From an uncultured Nitrospina sp. (GTDB lineage Bacteria > Nitrospinota > Nitrospinia > Nitrospinales > VA-1): 8,267 nt of DNA. A program made the position numbers and the translations under genes. Below are positions 1 to 5,454 of this stretch, in pieces; position 1 is the stretch's first letter; each line of letters opens with the position of its first letter. The stretch is from contig CATMOP010000075.1 in NCBI GenBank assembly GCA_950072225.1, positions 1-8,267 of the forward strand, given 5' to 3'. The notes beneath the pieces are model-generated. The model saw only the letters and a program-made list of their open reading frames with translations. It searched no databases and was not told the origin of the DNA.

Positions 1-519
1 CCCATGTATGGCTACCCATTGTCCCGCAGACACCTTTCCTTGGGACACTACCGCCCGAAAAGAGGTAGCAAAACGACATCCGAGGCTTGCTGCAGTTGCA
101 AAGCTAATCGACTCTGGTAGTGCAACAAGATTTGTATCTGCAAAATCGATAGACAGGTATTCGGCGTAAGAGCCCCAACGCTTGAATCCTGGCTGATAGG
201 TATTGTTACAGAGGTGGTGATGGCCAGAAGTGCATTGAGTGCAGTTTCCGCAGACACCCATAAATGGCATCGTAACGCGATCGCCAATTTTCCAAGTTGC
301 AGTCTCTTTGCCAACTGCCTCAACAATTCCGGCAAACTCATGACCTGGTACATGCGGTAGGGAAATATCTGTATCGTGACCCATCCAGCCATGCCAATCG
401 CTTCGGCATACACCGGACGCCAGTATACGCAAAACAGCGCCGTGCGGTGCAGGACTAGGGTCAGGTAAGTTCTGGATAGTCAGAGGTCCTTGGAACTTTT
501 CGTAGACTGTTGCTCTCAT
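1..519 (-). CDS. Zinc-dependent alcohol dehydrogenase (MDR family), N-terminal 173 residues, runs off left edge
   Basis: This is a medium-chain zinc alcohol dehydrogenase, which would oxidise an alcohol to an aldehyde or ketone with NAD(P). The frame is open from ATG at 519-517 to base 1 with no stop, so the C-terminal half lies outside the window. Visible family marks are the catalytic-zinc ligands Cys38 (in GVCRSDWHG) and His60-Glu61 (in PGHEFAG), and four structural-zinc cysteines at 90, 93, 96 and 104 (CGNCTQC...C). The GCRFATSFRAV stretch at about 147-157 precedes the cofactor domain. The NAD-binding Rossmann glycines are beyond the edge. The start is supported by AAAAGGAG about 10 bases upstream. 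It follows the monooxygenase tail after 81 bases on the same strand, suggesting co-transcription. Family assignment is secure from the motifs; the substrate is unknown. Confidence 0.9.
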   Translation of the reverse strand, partial: MRATVYEKFQGPLTIQNLPDPSPAPHGAVLRILASGVCRSDWHGWMGHDTDISLPHVPGHEFAGIVEAVGKETATWKIGDRVTMPFMGVCGNCTQCTSGHHHLCNNTYQPGFKRWGSYAEYLSIDFADTNLVALPESISFATAASLGCRFATSFRAVVSQGKVSAGQWVAIHG

Positions 520-529
520 TTTTGATGTT

Positions 530-537
530 CTCCTTTT
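530..537 (-). promoter_or_regulatory. Shine-Dalgarno site of the alcohol dehydrogenase
   Basis: The minus strand reads AAAAGGAG here, with a spacer of 10 bases to the ATG at 519. This is a strong ribosome binding site and fixes the dehydrogenase start. The rest of the 81-base gap up to the monooxygenase stop is AT-rich, and I see no convincing promoter in it. Confidence 0.7.
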
Positions 538-600
538 ATGAATGAGAATTATCCAATCATTTAACCTAAATTTATGTTGTTAAACTAGTAGGCAAGCATA

Positions 601-738
601 TTAGTTAGAAAGTGAGAAGCCGTAATATTTGTTCTGTGAGACGTGCTCACAGATGTCTCGATATTTGTCAGCGCCACCTACGTAGGGCATGAATACTCTT
701 GGCTTGCCAGGTATGTTAGCTCCCATATACCAGGAATC
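601..738 (-). CDS. C-terminal 45 residues of a flavin-dependent (Baeyer-Villiger-type) monooxygenase, 5' part missing
   Basis: Read from 738 leftward, this frame gives DSWYMGANIPGKPR, then FMPYVGG, a charged helix (KYRDICEHV) and YYGFSLSN before a TAA stop at 603-601. The W-Y-x-G-A-N-I-P-G-K-P-R and YxGG...YR...GF pattern is the conserved C-terminal end of cyclohexanone/phenylacetone-monooxygenase-like flavoproteins, which use FAD and NADPH to insert oxygen next to a ketone. The piece has no start codon of its own: upstream of 738 the DNA is nuoD in another frame. About 500 residues, including both Rossmann motifs, are absent. It was missed as an open frame because it is short and lacks a start. 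The neighbouring dehydrogenase fits an alcohol-to-ketone-to-ester route. Family call rests on remembered motifs, not a search. Confidence 0.78.
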   Translation of the reverse strand, partial: DSWYMGANIPGKPRVFMPYVGGADKYRDICEHVSQNKYYGFSLSN

Positions 739-1838
739 GCCATGAACGAAGGCGCTCGCAGCTTGACCCGGTAGGGGATATTGGTGCCATCGCTAACTAT
801 ATAAAATCCCACCTCACCTCTCGGTCCTTCGATGGGCACATAGGCTTCGCCTTTCGGTACGCTGATCCCCTCGGACACCAGTTTAAAATGATGGATCAAC
901 GCTTCCATGCTGGTGTCCAGAGTTTCCCGTGGAGGTAAAGAGACTTTATTATCTGGCGTTTTATAATCCCCTGCCGGCAGTTTTTCTATGGCCTGCTTGA
1001 CGATTTCCCGGCTCTGGCGCATTTCTTCAATACGCACCCGGTAGCGGTCATAAATATCCCCCCCCTGGTAAACAGGTACATCGAAACTGTATTTTTCATA
1101 ACCGCTGTAAGGGTGGGATTTTCGAATATCCCAGTTCACCCCGGAAGCCCTAAGTGCCGGCCCGCTCAAGCTCCAGTCGATCGCCTCTTCCCGGGAGAGC
1201 ACGCCAATGCCTTGAGTTCGATCTATCCAGATCGGGTTGTTCGTCAATAACAATTCATACTCATCCACCTTGGCAGGAAAATAATCGATGAAATCCCGAA
1301 TGCCATCCAGCCAGGGACGGGTCGCGTCTTTCGCCACGCCTCCGACACGAATATAACTGGTCATCATGCGTACACCCGAAACCTCTTCATTTAGATCGAG
1401 AACCATCTCCCGCTCCCGCCAGCAATACAGAAAAACCGTCATAGCGCCAATGTCGAGGGCATGCGTTCCCAACCAGACCAGGTGGCTGGCGATCCGCGCC
1501 AGTTCGCACATGATGACCCGCAGAGACTGAGCCCGTTCAGGGATCTCCACACCCAGCAGTTTTTCCGTTGTCAGGCAGAAGGCCAGGTTGTTGCCCGGCG
1601 GATTAAGATAGTCCAGCCGGTCGGTCATCGGGATGACGTGAATGTATCTTTTGTTTTCGCAGTTTTTTTCGATGCCGGTGTGCAGGTAGCCAATTTCCGG
1701 TTCAGCGGTTTTCACTATCTCGCCATCCATCTCAAGGATGACCCGGAAGACCCCGTGGGTGCTCGGGTGCTGGGGCCCCATATTCAGGGTCATGGTGTCT
1801 TTATCGCGTTCCAGCAGTCCTTGTTCAGTTACGCTCAC
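678..1838 (-). CDS. nuoD: NADH-quinone oxidoreductase subunit D, C-terminus lost at a chimeric seam
   Basis: This is the 49 kDa subunit of complex I, which forms the quinone cavity next to NuoB at the membrane interface. Residues 1-369 are standard NuoD: MTLNMGPQHPSTHG at 16-29 with His24 and His28, GYLHTGIEK at 50-58, and RLDYLN at 74-79. His28 and Tyr77 align with the quinone-contacting His38 and Tyr87 of Thermus Nqo4. Later come SGxALRASGVNWDIRK and the PYRVKLRAPSFMAIP block. The family then continues about 30 residues to a conserved GEVDR-like end. Here it instead becomes a 17-residue tail (370-386) with no NuoD similarity, because the DNA after about 732 belongs to another gene. The start is GTG at 1838, 8 bases after the nuoC stop, with AAGGTGA just upstream. 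NuoC and NuoD are separate genes, not the fused NuoCD of enterobacteria. As drawn, the product would probably not work. Confidence 0.93.
   Translation of the reverse strand: MSVTEQGLLERDKDTMTLNMGPQHPSTHGVFRVILEMDGEIVKTAEPEIGYLHTGIEKNCENKRYIHVIPMTDRLDYLNPPGNNLAFCLTTEKLLGVEIPERAQSLRVIMCELARIASHLVWLGTHALDIGAMTVFLYCWREREMVLDLNEEVSGVRMMTSYIRVGGVAKDATRPWLDGIRDFIDYFPAKVDEYELLLTNNPIWIDRTQGIGVLSREEAIDWSLSGPALRASGVNWDIRKSHPYSGYEKYSFDVPVYQGGDIYDRYRVRIEEMRQSREIVKQAIEKLPAGDYKTPDNKVSLPPRETLDTSMEALIHHFKLVSEGISVPKGEAYVPIEGPRGEVGFYIVSDGTNIPYRVKLRAPSFMAIPGIWELTYLASQEYSCPT
732..738. other. Seam between nuoD and the monooxygenase tail
   Basis: NuoD similarity holds through M-A-I-P (codon 734-732). Monooxygenase similarity begins at D-S-W-Y (codon 738-736), in a frame shifted relative to nuoD. 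The bases common to both readings are GATTCCT on the minus strand, a microhomology-sized overlap. No inverted repeats, target duplication or transposase are visible at the seam. It is either a chimeric join made during amplification or assembly, or a microhomology-mediated rearrangement. The sequence alone cannot separate the two. Confidence 0.75.
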
Positions 1839-1846
1839 AAGTCACC

Positions 1847-2377
1847 TTATCGAGTCGGAGGTTTCGATTTGACCAATTCACTTTTAAAATCCCGGTTATA
1901 CGAAAAAGTGACAGCCTCTGTGGTTAAAGGATAATCTTTTCTAAGCGGGTGGCCCACCCAGTCTTTCGGCATAATCAGTCGTTCCATTTTAGGATGCCCT
2001 TCGATATGGAATCCGAACATATCAAACAGTTCCTGCTCAGGATACAACGCTCCCTTCCAGAGTTCCGACACGGTAGGTACCGAAGGGTTCTCCTCTTCTA
2101 TGCCGACACGAATACGAATGGAATGAGAATGGTCGATGGAGTAAAGCAGATATACGGCTTCAAAGCGGGGTTCCCGTTCTTCAAGGAGGTAATCCACCCC
2201 GGTCACGTCAGACAGGTAATCGAAATTCAACGACGGGTCGTCCTTGAGAAAAGCCGCCACCTTTTGCAGGCAGTCGGGAGCCACAAAAATCACCGCATCG
2301 CCCTGGGGCAAAGCGGTGTCCTGTATGGCATCGGGAAGGCCGGCCTTCACTTTCTCGATGATTTCCTCACCCGTCAT
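1847..2377 (-). CDS. nuoC: NADH-quinone oxidoreductase subunit C (30 kDa)
   Basis: NuoC is a peripheral-arm subunit of complex I that packs against NuoD and NuoB. The product is 176 residues from ATG at 2377. The 30 kDa-subunit signature is at about 114-150 (EQELFDMFGF, then HPxxxRLIMPKDW and HPLRKDYPL). An upstream DYLSDVTGVDY block at 53-63 is also typical. The frame stays open farther upstream to 2476, but that extension reads Ser/Gly/Lys-rich, overlaps nuoB and lacks family similarity. The start at 2377 gives a 4-base ATGA overlap with the nuoB stop and has GAGG a few bases before it, so I chose it. The overlap implies translational coupling. The protein ends at a normal position; nothing is missing. 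Confidence 0.95.
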   Translation of the reverse strand: MTGEEIIEKVKAGLPDAIQDTALPQGDAVIFVAPDCLQKVAAFLKDDPSLNFDYLSDVTGVDYLLEEREPRFEAVYLLYSIDHSHSIRIRVGIEEENPSVPTVSELWKGALYPEQELFDMFGFHIEGHPKMERLIMPKDWVGHPLRKDYPLTTEAVTFSYNRDFKSELVKSKPPTR

Positions 2378-2958
2378 GCCGCCCTCTTTTTGGCCTTTTC
2401 GGTCCCCGCTTCCGCCATGATCTTTTCCTGAAGCTTGATCAAGCCATAAAGCAAAGCTTCGGGACCGGGAGGACATCCCGGAACATAAACATCCACCGGT
2501 ATCACGCGGTCCACCCCTTGAACTATGGAATAATTATTGAAAATTCCGCCGCAGGAGGCACAAGCTCCCATGGATATCACCCACTTCGGTTCGGGCATCT
2601 GGTCATAAATCTGTTTCAGGATCGGCGCCATTTTCTGCGAGACCCGCCCCGACACGATCATCAGGTCTGCCTGGCGCGGAGAAGCGCGAAATACCTCCGC
2701 CCCGAAACGCGCGGCATCCCAGCGGGAGTTGGCCATGGCCATCATTTCAATAGCACAACAGGCTAATCCAAAAGTCGCGGGCCACAAGGCGTTCTTCTGC
2801 GCCCAACCCACAACTTTGCCCAGTTTGGTGGTTAATATTGAATCATACAAGGACCCGGCGTACTCATGCGCCATCGCCTCGACAGCATCCTGAACATTCA
2901 ATTTAAGATTATTGACTTCGGTTCCAACCCTCTCGGCCGCATCTTCAATCAATCCCAT
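2374..2958 (-). CDS. nuoB: NADH-quinone oxidoreductase subunit B, cluster N2 protein
   Basis: NuoB holds the terminal [4Fe-4S] cluster N2 that passes electrons to quinone. The product is 194 residues from ATG at 2958. All four N2 ligands are present: Cys67-Cys68 (GLACCAIEMM), Cys133 (GACASCGG) and Cys162 (VPGCPPGPEAL). Their spacings of 66 and 95 match E. coli NuoB Cys63, Cys129 and Cys158. The N-terminal 30 residues are amphipathic and the C-terminus is Lys/Arg-rich (KAKKRAA). The frame is open farther upstream to 3069, but that stretch overlaps nuoA and looks like its shadow. A GGGAGG site lies 6 bases before the ATG at 2958. The gene overlaps the nuoA end by 10 bases and the nuoC start by 4. 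Confidence 0.96.
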   Translation of the reverse strand: MGLIEDAAERVGTEVNNLKLNVQDAVEAMAHEYAGSLYDSILTTKLGKVVGWAQKNALWPATFGLACCAIEMMAMANSRWDAARFGAEVFRASPRQADLMIVSGRVSQKMAPILKQIYDQMPEPKWVISMGACASCGGIFNNYSIVQGVDRVIPVDVYVPGCPPGPEALLYGLIKLQEKIMAEAGTEKAKKRAA

Positions 2959-3302
2959 TCCAAACCTCCCCGTCCCCAAATATAGACGTATGCAATTGCC
3001 AGAATAATGATGAAAATGGCCATCTCTATTAATCCAAACAATTGCAGTTCTTCCAGAGCCACCGCCCACGGATACATGAACACCACTTCCACATCAAAAA
3101 TAATGAAAAGCATGGCTATGGTCGCAAACCGCACCGGATATCGGCCTTTGGCCTCTTCGGTCGGAATAATACCACACTCATAAGGAAGCAATTTTTGCGG
3201 GCTTGGGTTGCGCGGACCCAGCACGGTAGATAATGCCAACAAGGCACCTATCACCACAATGGCAACAACCGCAAATAACGAAATATAAAAGTATTCAGTC
3301 AT
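2949..3302 (-). CDS. nuoA: NADH-quinone oxidoreductase subunit A
   Basis: NuoA is a small membrane subunit of complex I whose first loop lines the quinone entry region. From ATG at 3302 it has 117 residues and three membrane segments at about 6-28, 57-79 and 88-110. The conserved loop motif YECG (41-44, with the redox-sensitive cysteine at 43) and the second-helix motif FDVEVVF (69-75, Asp70 and Glu72) are intact, followed by YPW. A TTG two codons upstream (3308) could also start the protein. Neither start has a clear Shine-Dalgarno site, which is unusual beside the strong nuoB site and may mean that leader structure affects initiation. It is the first gene of the nuo run, with a promoter-bearing gap upstream. 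Confidence 0.95.
   Translation of the reverse strand: MTEYFYISLFAVVAIVVIGALLALSTVLGPRNPSPQKLLPYECGIIPTEEAKGRYPVRFATIAMLFIIFDVEVVFMYPWAVALEELQLFGLIEMAIFIIILAIAYVYIWGRGGLEWD
2965..2970 (-). promoter_or_regulatory. Shine-Dalgarno site that fixes the nuoB start
   Basis: GGGAGG on the minus strand, 6 bases before ATG at 2958, sits inside the last codons of nuoA. It decides in favour of the 194-residue NuoB over the 231-residue open frame. Confidence 0.75.
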
Positions 3303-3446
3303 TTTCAATAGGGTTTCTAATAATCGGTAATTTTATAACCCGCAACTCGCCACCTCTTCAAAGCGGGGAACCTCCGCAGACGTGATATCCTTCCTTAACC
3401 TTCGGCCGCAGGAGTGTAAAAGTTGCAATGTATTTATCTTGCGTTT

Positions 3447-3471
3447 AACCGGCTTCTCGGCCTAACGGGTT
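3447..3471 (-). other. Possible stem-loop in the nuoA leader
   Basis: AACCGGC at 3447-3453 can pair with GCC at 3460-3462 and GGTT at 3468-3471, leaving a six-base loop and a five-base bulge. It has no U-run after it on the minus strand, so it does not look like a terminator. It may be part of a folded leader; support is weak. Confidence 0.3.
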
Positions 3472-3480
3472 ATTGTTGTT

Positions 3481-3502
3481 GCCACCACAGCTAGAGGGTG
3501 GC
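3481..3502. repeat. Inverted repeat GCCACC/GGTGGC in the nuoA leader
   Basis: A perfect six-base-pair stem (3481-3486 with 3497-3502) closes a ten-base loop. On the minus strand it is followed by AACAACAATAAC, an unpaired A-rich stretch, rather than a U-tract. It could be an RNA hairpin in the leader or a protein-binding dyad. Confidence 0.35.
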
Positions 3503-3541
3503 TCATGGCAAAACTAATTTTTAGTAGCGCCCTACCCGCCA

Positions 3542-3668
3542 AACCACTAGGAAAATGAAAAAAAGCTACTATATTAAAGCAGGGGAAAATTACTGACCAA
3601 AACCTATACTCGGTAACCCCCTTTAGCCTTGCAACATTAATATGTTAGCACCCACCTGAACCACTAGG
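3542..3668 (-). repeat. Two copies of a short direct repeat (CCTAGTGGTT core)
   Basis: On the minus strand CCTAGTGGTT occurs at 3668-3659 and again at 3551-3542. Both copies continue with related G-rich sequence (CAGGTGGGTG versus TGGCGGGTAG), so the similarity extends to roughly 20 bases. A second shared word, GGGTAGGGC, lies at 3713-3705 (inside the promoter spacer) and 3537-3529. The repeats may be regulator half-sites or remains of a duplication. No known operator is recognised. Confidence 0.4.
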
Positions 3669-3691
3669 CCAGATAAGCCACTGGAGTCGGA

Positions 3692-3719
3692 ATTATAGCA
3701 GTCTGCCCTACCCTGTCAA
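3692..3719 (-). promoter_or_regulatory. Consensus sigma-70 promoter facing nuoA
   Basis: The minus strand carries TTGACA (3719-3714), a 16-base spacer and TATAAT (3697-3692), both hexamers perfect. Transcription would begin near 3685 and run left into nuoA, about 385 bases away. A perfect promoter far upstream of a respiratory operon usually means either a long regulated leader or a separate abundant small RNA. Chance occurrence of both hexamers at this spacing is low. Confidence 0.7.
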
Positions 3720-3894
3720 TAACCGATTTACCGAGGGATACCAGCATTATCCGGCCCACCCAAAAATCTGTAAAACCTTTAATTAAAATAGGTTACCGGC
3801 CCCAGAAAAAAGGGGGAATGTCGTATCAGGAAGTAAAAACCGGCATGGAAAGATCACAATGCCTGCAAGGTCACTCGCCTTTAAAGAAGACGTT

Positions 3895-5232
3895 TCAGGA
3901 ATATTCGATGTGCAGGCGGTAGATGAGGCCGGTGGGGTTGTCCCCGGTATCTTTGGCATCGGGCCGGGCATAGCTGATTAGTTTGAAGCTAATGGTGTTT
4001 TCCCCATCCTGGACATACTGGTCGATGTCGATCAAAAACGGGTCTGGGTATTCCGCTCCACCATATTCCTGCCTGAGGCTGACGGCGTTCACCGAGATAT
4101 GGCAGGTATCATCTGAGCGAAGCAGAATTTCAGCCCGGCGGATGGCGTTGGGATTGTTGATAGGAAGAGCAAACTTGAAGCGGAATTTATGCTGGCTTCC
4201 AGTTTTGGCTTCTTCCAGCGAAACGGTTTCGCGGACCCACACCCACTGACCTCCCTTGATACCGCGCCAACCACTTCCCATCTGGCAAACGGAAGCTTTT
4301 TCCCAAGTTTCCGATTCCGTATCGTAATATTCGGTCTCAATCCCACTGGCCAACACCAGTGTTTTGGTTTCGGAGGAAGTGGGGTCAGCCGCTTCCATAT
4401 CTACCGGATAACTTGCCTCCCACATGAGGTCATTCATCTCTTTCCAATAATCGAACATGCCTTTCTTTTTGTTGACCACCAGCATGCTTGGCCTTGGGGT
4501 ACTGCGTCCCAGGTAAGGCCCAATGTCGGCAACGATCACTCCCGAAGAACGCTCCGGATCGATCGATATAAAAGAATGCGAAGGAATGGAGTCATAACTG
4601 TGTACGATCAGTTCCCCTTTATTTCCGGGCGGACTCTTCTGCTGAATTTCATCGTGGAGTTTCTGCAATAAAAGCAGGGAAGTTTTTATTTCATTCAAAA
4701 ACGTGTGTTTGCCTCCACCCTGCCGGGTGATCAACTCCACCACTGGAGAGTTGGGGTCCATGAGCAATAAGCGGATTTTAACTCCGCTTAATACTTTTTC
4801 CTTGATCAATTCGCGACTTGCGGTCGAGATCGACAATAAGGAAGAACCGCCAATGAAAATTTCTTCTTTAACGTTTTTGAATAACCCCTCAAAAGAGGTA
4901 GCCTGAGCAAGTTCTGAGCGGTTTTTATAAATGCCATGAATGCCCAGGCGAACCGCATCGGGGTTGACGATTTCTTCCAATGCTTCTTTATATTCGTTGA
5001 AGGTCAACTCTCGCAGGAAAACTTCATAACCCAGCGCTATCACCCCGATCAGCGAAATCAAAAGGGCAAATTCGCGAACCGGGTGAATCCAGATGCCATC
5101 GACATCGAACAAATGCTCGGCACTGATATAAGCCCCGGCCCCAATTACAAAGATGGCAACAGCCAGAAACAGGATGCGGTCACGCACCCATTGGCGAATA
5201 TTCACCTCGCTTTTTTTAACTGGTTTTATCAT
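3895..5232 (-). CDS. Two-helix membrane protein with degenerate phospholipase-D-like region and C-terminal beta-sandwich; function unknown
   Basis: I do not recognise this 445-residue protein as a named family. Seen: a basic N-terminus (Lys3, Lys6, Lys7, Arg13, Arg17, Arg19), membrane segments at about 20-36 and 54-72, a helical linker (73-92), and a region at about 93-275 resembling PLD-superfamily half-domains. That region includes EEIFIGGSSLL (123-133), a strand VKIRLLLMDP (151-160), an SHSFISID block (218-225) and a closing YWKEMNDLMWEAS (262-274). A functional HKD motif needs HxKxxxxD; here His219 is followed by Phe221 and Asp225, so the lysine is missing. From about 330 to 445 a beta-rich module (AEILLRSDDTCHISVNAV, DPFLIDIDQYVQDGENTISF, NPTGLIYRLHIEY) resembles galactose-binding-like sandwiches. 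The positive-inside pattern puts everything after residue 72 in the cytoplasm. ATG at 5232 has no Shine-Dalgarno; a palindrome sits 14 bases upstream. It stands alone between two gaps. Domain calls are inference. Confidence 0.85.
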   Translation of the reverse strand: MIKPVKKSEVNIRQWVRDRILFLAVAIFVIGAGAYISAEHLFDVDGIWIHPVREFALLISLIGVIALGYEVFLRELTFNEYKEALEEIVNPDAVRLGIHGIYKNRSELAQATSFEGLFKNVKEEIFIGGSSLLSISTASRELIKEKVLSGVKIRLLLMDPNSPVVELITRQGGGKHTFLNEIKTSLLLLQKLHDEIQQKSPPGNKGELIVHSYDSIPSHSFISIDPERSSGVIVADIGPYLGRSTPRPSMLVVNKKKGMFDYWKEMNDLMWEASYPVDMEAADPTSSETKTLVLASGIETEYYDTESETWEKASVCQMGSGWRGIKGGQWVWVRETVSLEEAKTGSQHKFRFKFALPINNPNAIRRAEILLRSDDTCHISVNAVSLRQEYGGAEYPDPFLIDIDQYVQDGENTISFKLISYARPDAKDTGDNPTGLIYRLHIEYS

Positions 5233-5246
5233 TTTTTAAATACTAA

Positions 5247-5261
5247 CCGGGCCACGCCCGG
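5247..5261. repeat. Palindrome CCGGGC-CAC-GCCCGG
   Basis: A perfect six-base-pair, all-G/C stem with a three-base loop. It ends 14 bases upstream of the 445-residue gene's ATG, so in the transcript it would form a hairpin close to the ribosome binding zone. It could limit translation or act as a binding dyad. Confidence 0.55.
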
Positions 5262-5276
5262 TGGGAACAGGCTCCA

Positions 5277-5287
5277 CGCCTTCGGCG
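5277..5287. repeat. Palindrome CGCC-TTC-GGCG
   Basis: A perfect four-base-pair stem with the same TTC loop as the palindrome at 5313-5327. It is short, so on its own it would not be notable; it counts as a member of the cluster. Confidence 0.35.
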
Positions 5288-5312
5288 GTCGCATTGGCAA
5301 CACCATCTCATT

Positions 5313-5327
5313 TGCCCCTTCGGGGCA
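5313..5327. repeat. Palindrome TGCCCC-TTC-GGGGCA
   Basis: A perfect six-base-pair stem with a TTC loop. Its right part belongs to a 16-base motif (CCCTTCGGGGCACGAA, 5316-5331) that recurs at 5477-5492. Confidence 0.5.
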
Positions 5328-5355
5328 CGAATACTGAGGAAGAATGCCACGGTCA

Positions 5356-5371
5356 CTGGCGGTTACGCCAG
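5356..5371. repeat. Palindrome CTGGCG-GTTA-CGCCAG
   Basis: A perfect six-base-pair stem with a four-base loop. Its arm CGCCAG is also complementary to CTGGCG at 5417-5422, next to the following palindrome, so alternative pairings are possible. Confidence 0.5.
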
Positions 5372-5405
5372 CTTACCCGCCTGAGAAAATTATTGTTCAT
5401 TGAGT

Positions 5406-5420
5406 CCAGCGTCACGCTGG
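5406..5420. repeat. Palindrome CCAGCG-TCA-CGCTGG
   Basis: A perfect six-base-pair stem with a three-base loop, about 35 bases after the previous palindrome. It lies immediately downstream (minus strand) of the weak promoter candidate at 5454-5426, where an operator could sit. Confidence 0.5.
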
Positions 5421-5425
5421 CGTCG

Positions 5426-5454
5426 ATATTACAGGATAAACGGGTGATTCACAA
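5426..5454 (-). promoter_or_regulatory. Weak candidate promoter for the 445-residue gene
   Basis: TTGTGA and TAATAT, each matching four of six consensus bases, are separated by 17 bases on the minus strand. It faces the 445-residue gene about 190 bases away. The match is poor enough to be chance. Confidence 0.25.

Larger units (their letters stand above)
3303..3894 (-). other. Gene-free gap upstream of nuoA: probable long leader or small-RNA region
   Basis: There are no plausible coding frames on either strand in these 592 bases. The gap holds one near-ideal promoter (3692-3719) aimed at nuoA, which leaves about 385 bases of leader. Inside the leader are two possible hairpins (3447-3471 and 3481-3502) and a repeated element (3542-3551 and 3659-3668). 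I looked for tRNA T-loop sequence, tmRNA ends, RNase P signatures and the SRP RNA loop and found none. Between the promoter and the stop at 3895 I see AT-rich sequence and C/G runs, but no clear hairpin-plus-U-run terminator for the upstream gene. Confidence 0.5.

Noticed and set aside
48..413. 121-residue minus-strand open frame
   Set aside because: It lies inside the alcohol dehydrogenase in another frame; the dehydrogenase frame has all zinc ligands, while this one shows no family features.
678..731. The 17-residue tail of NuoD as a genuine new C-terminus
   Set aside because: The same bases in another frame give a well-conserved monooxygenase end, so the tail is read-through in the wrong frame.
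1461..2431. Plus-strand open frames of about 157 and 160 residues (1461-1934, 1949-2431)
   Set aside because: They are antisense shadows of nuoD and nuoC, which have clear motifs, and their translations are low in recognisable structure.
2378..2476. N-terminal extension of NuoC
   Set aside because: It overlaps the nuoB end, has no NuoC similarity, and the ATG at 2377 makes a standard ATGA overlap.
2959..3069. N-terminal extension of NuoB
   Set aside because: It duplicates the coding part of nuoA in another frame, and a strong GGGAGG site precedes the internal ATG at 2958.
3774..3795. AACCT...AGGTT inverted repeat as terminator of the 445-residue gene
   Set aside because: The stem is five pairs and AT-rich with an 11-base loop, and only a broken T-run follows on the minus strand.
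3303..3894. tRNA, tmRNA, RNase P RNA or SRP RNA gene
   Set aside because: None of the conserved signature words (T-loop, tmRNA ends, RNase P core, SRP tetraloop) was found on either strand.
3783..3971. 62-residue minus-strand open frame at the end of the 445-residue gene
   Set aside because: It mostly overlaps that gene in another frame and is a Pro/Ser-rich shadow without its own start signal.
4189..4671. 160-residue plus-strand open frame
   Set aside because: Antisense to the 445-residue gene, which has coherent membrane segments and domains; no ribosome binding site seen.
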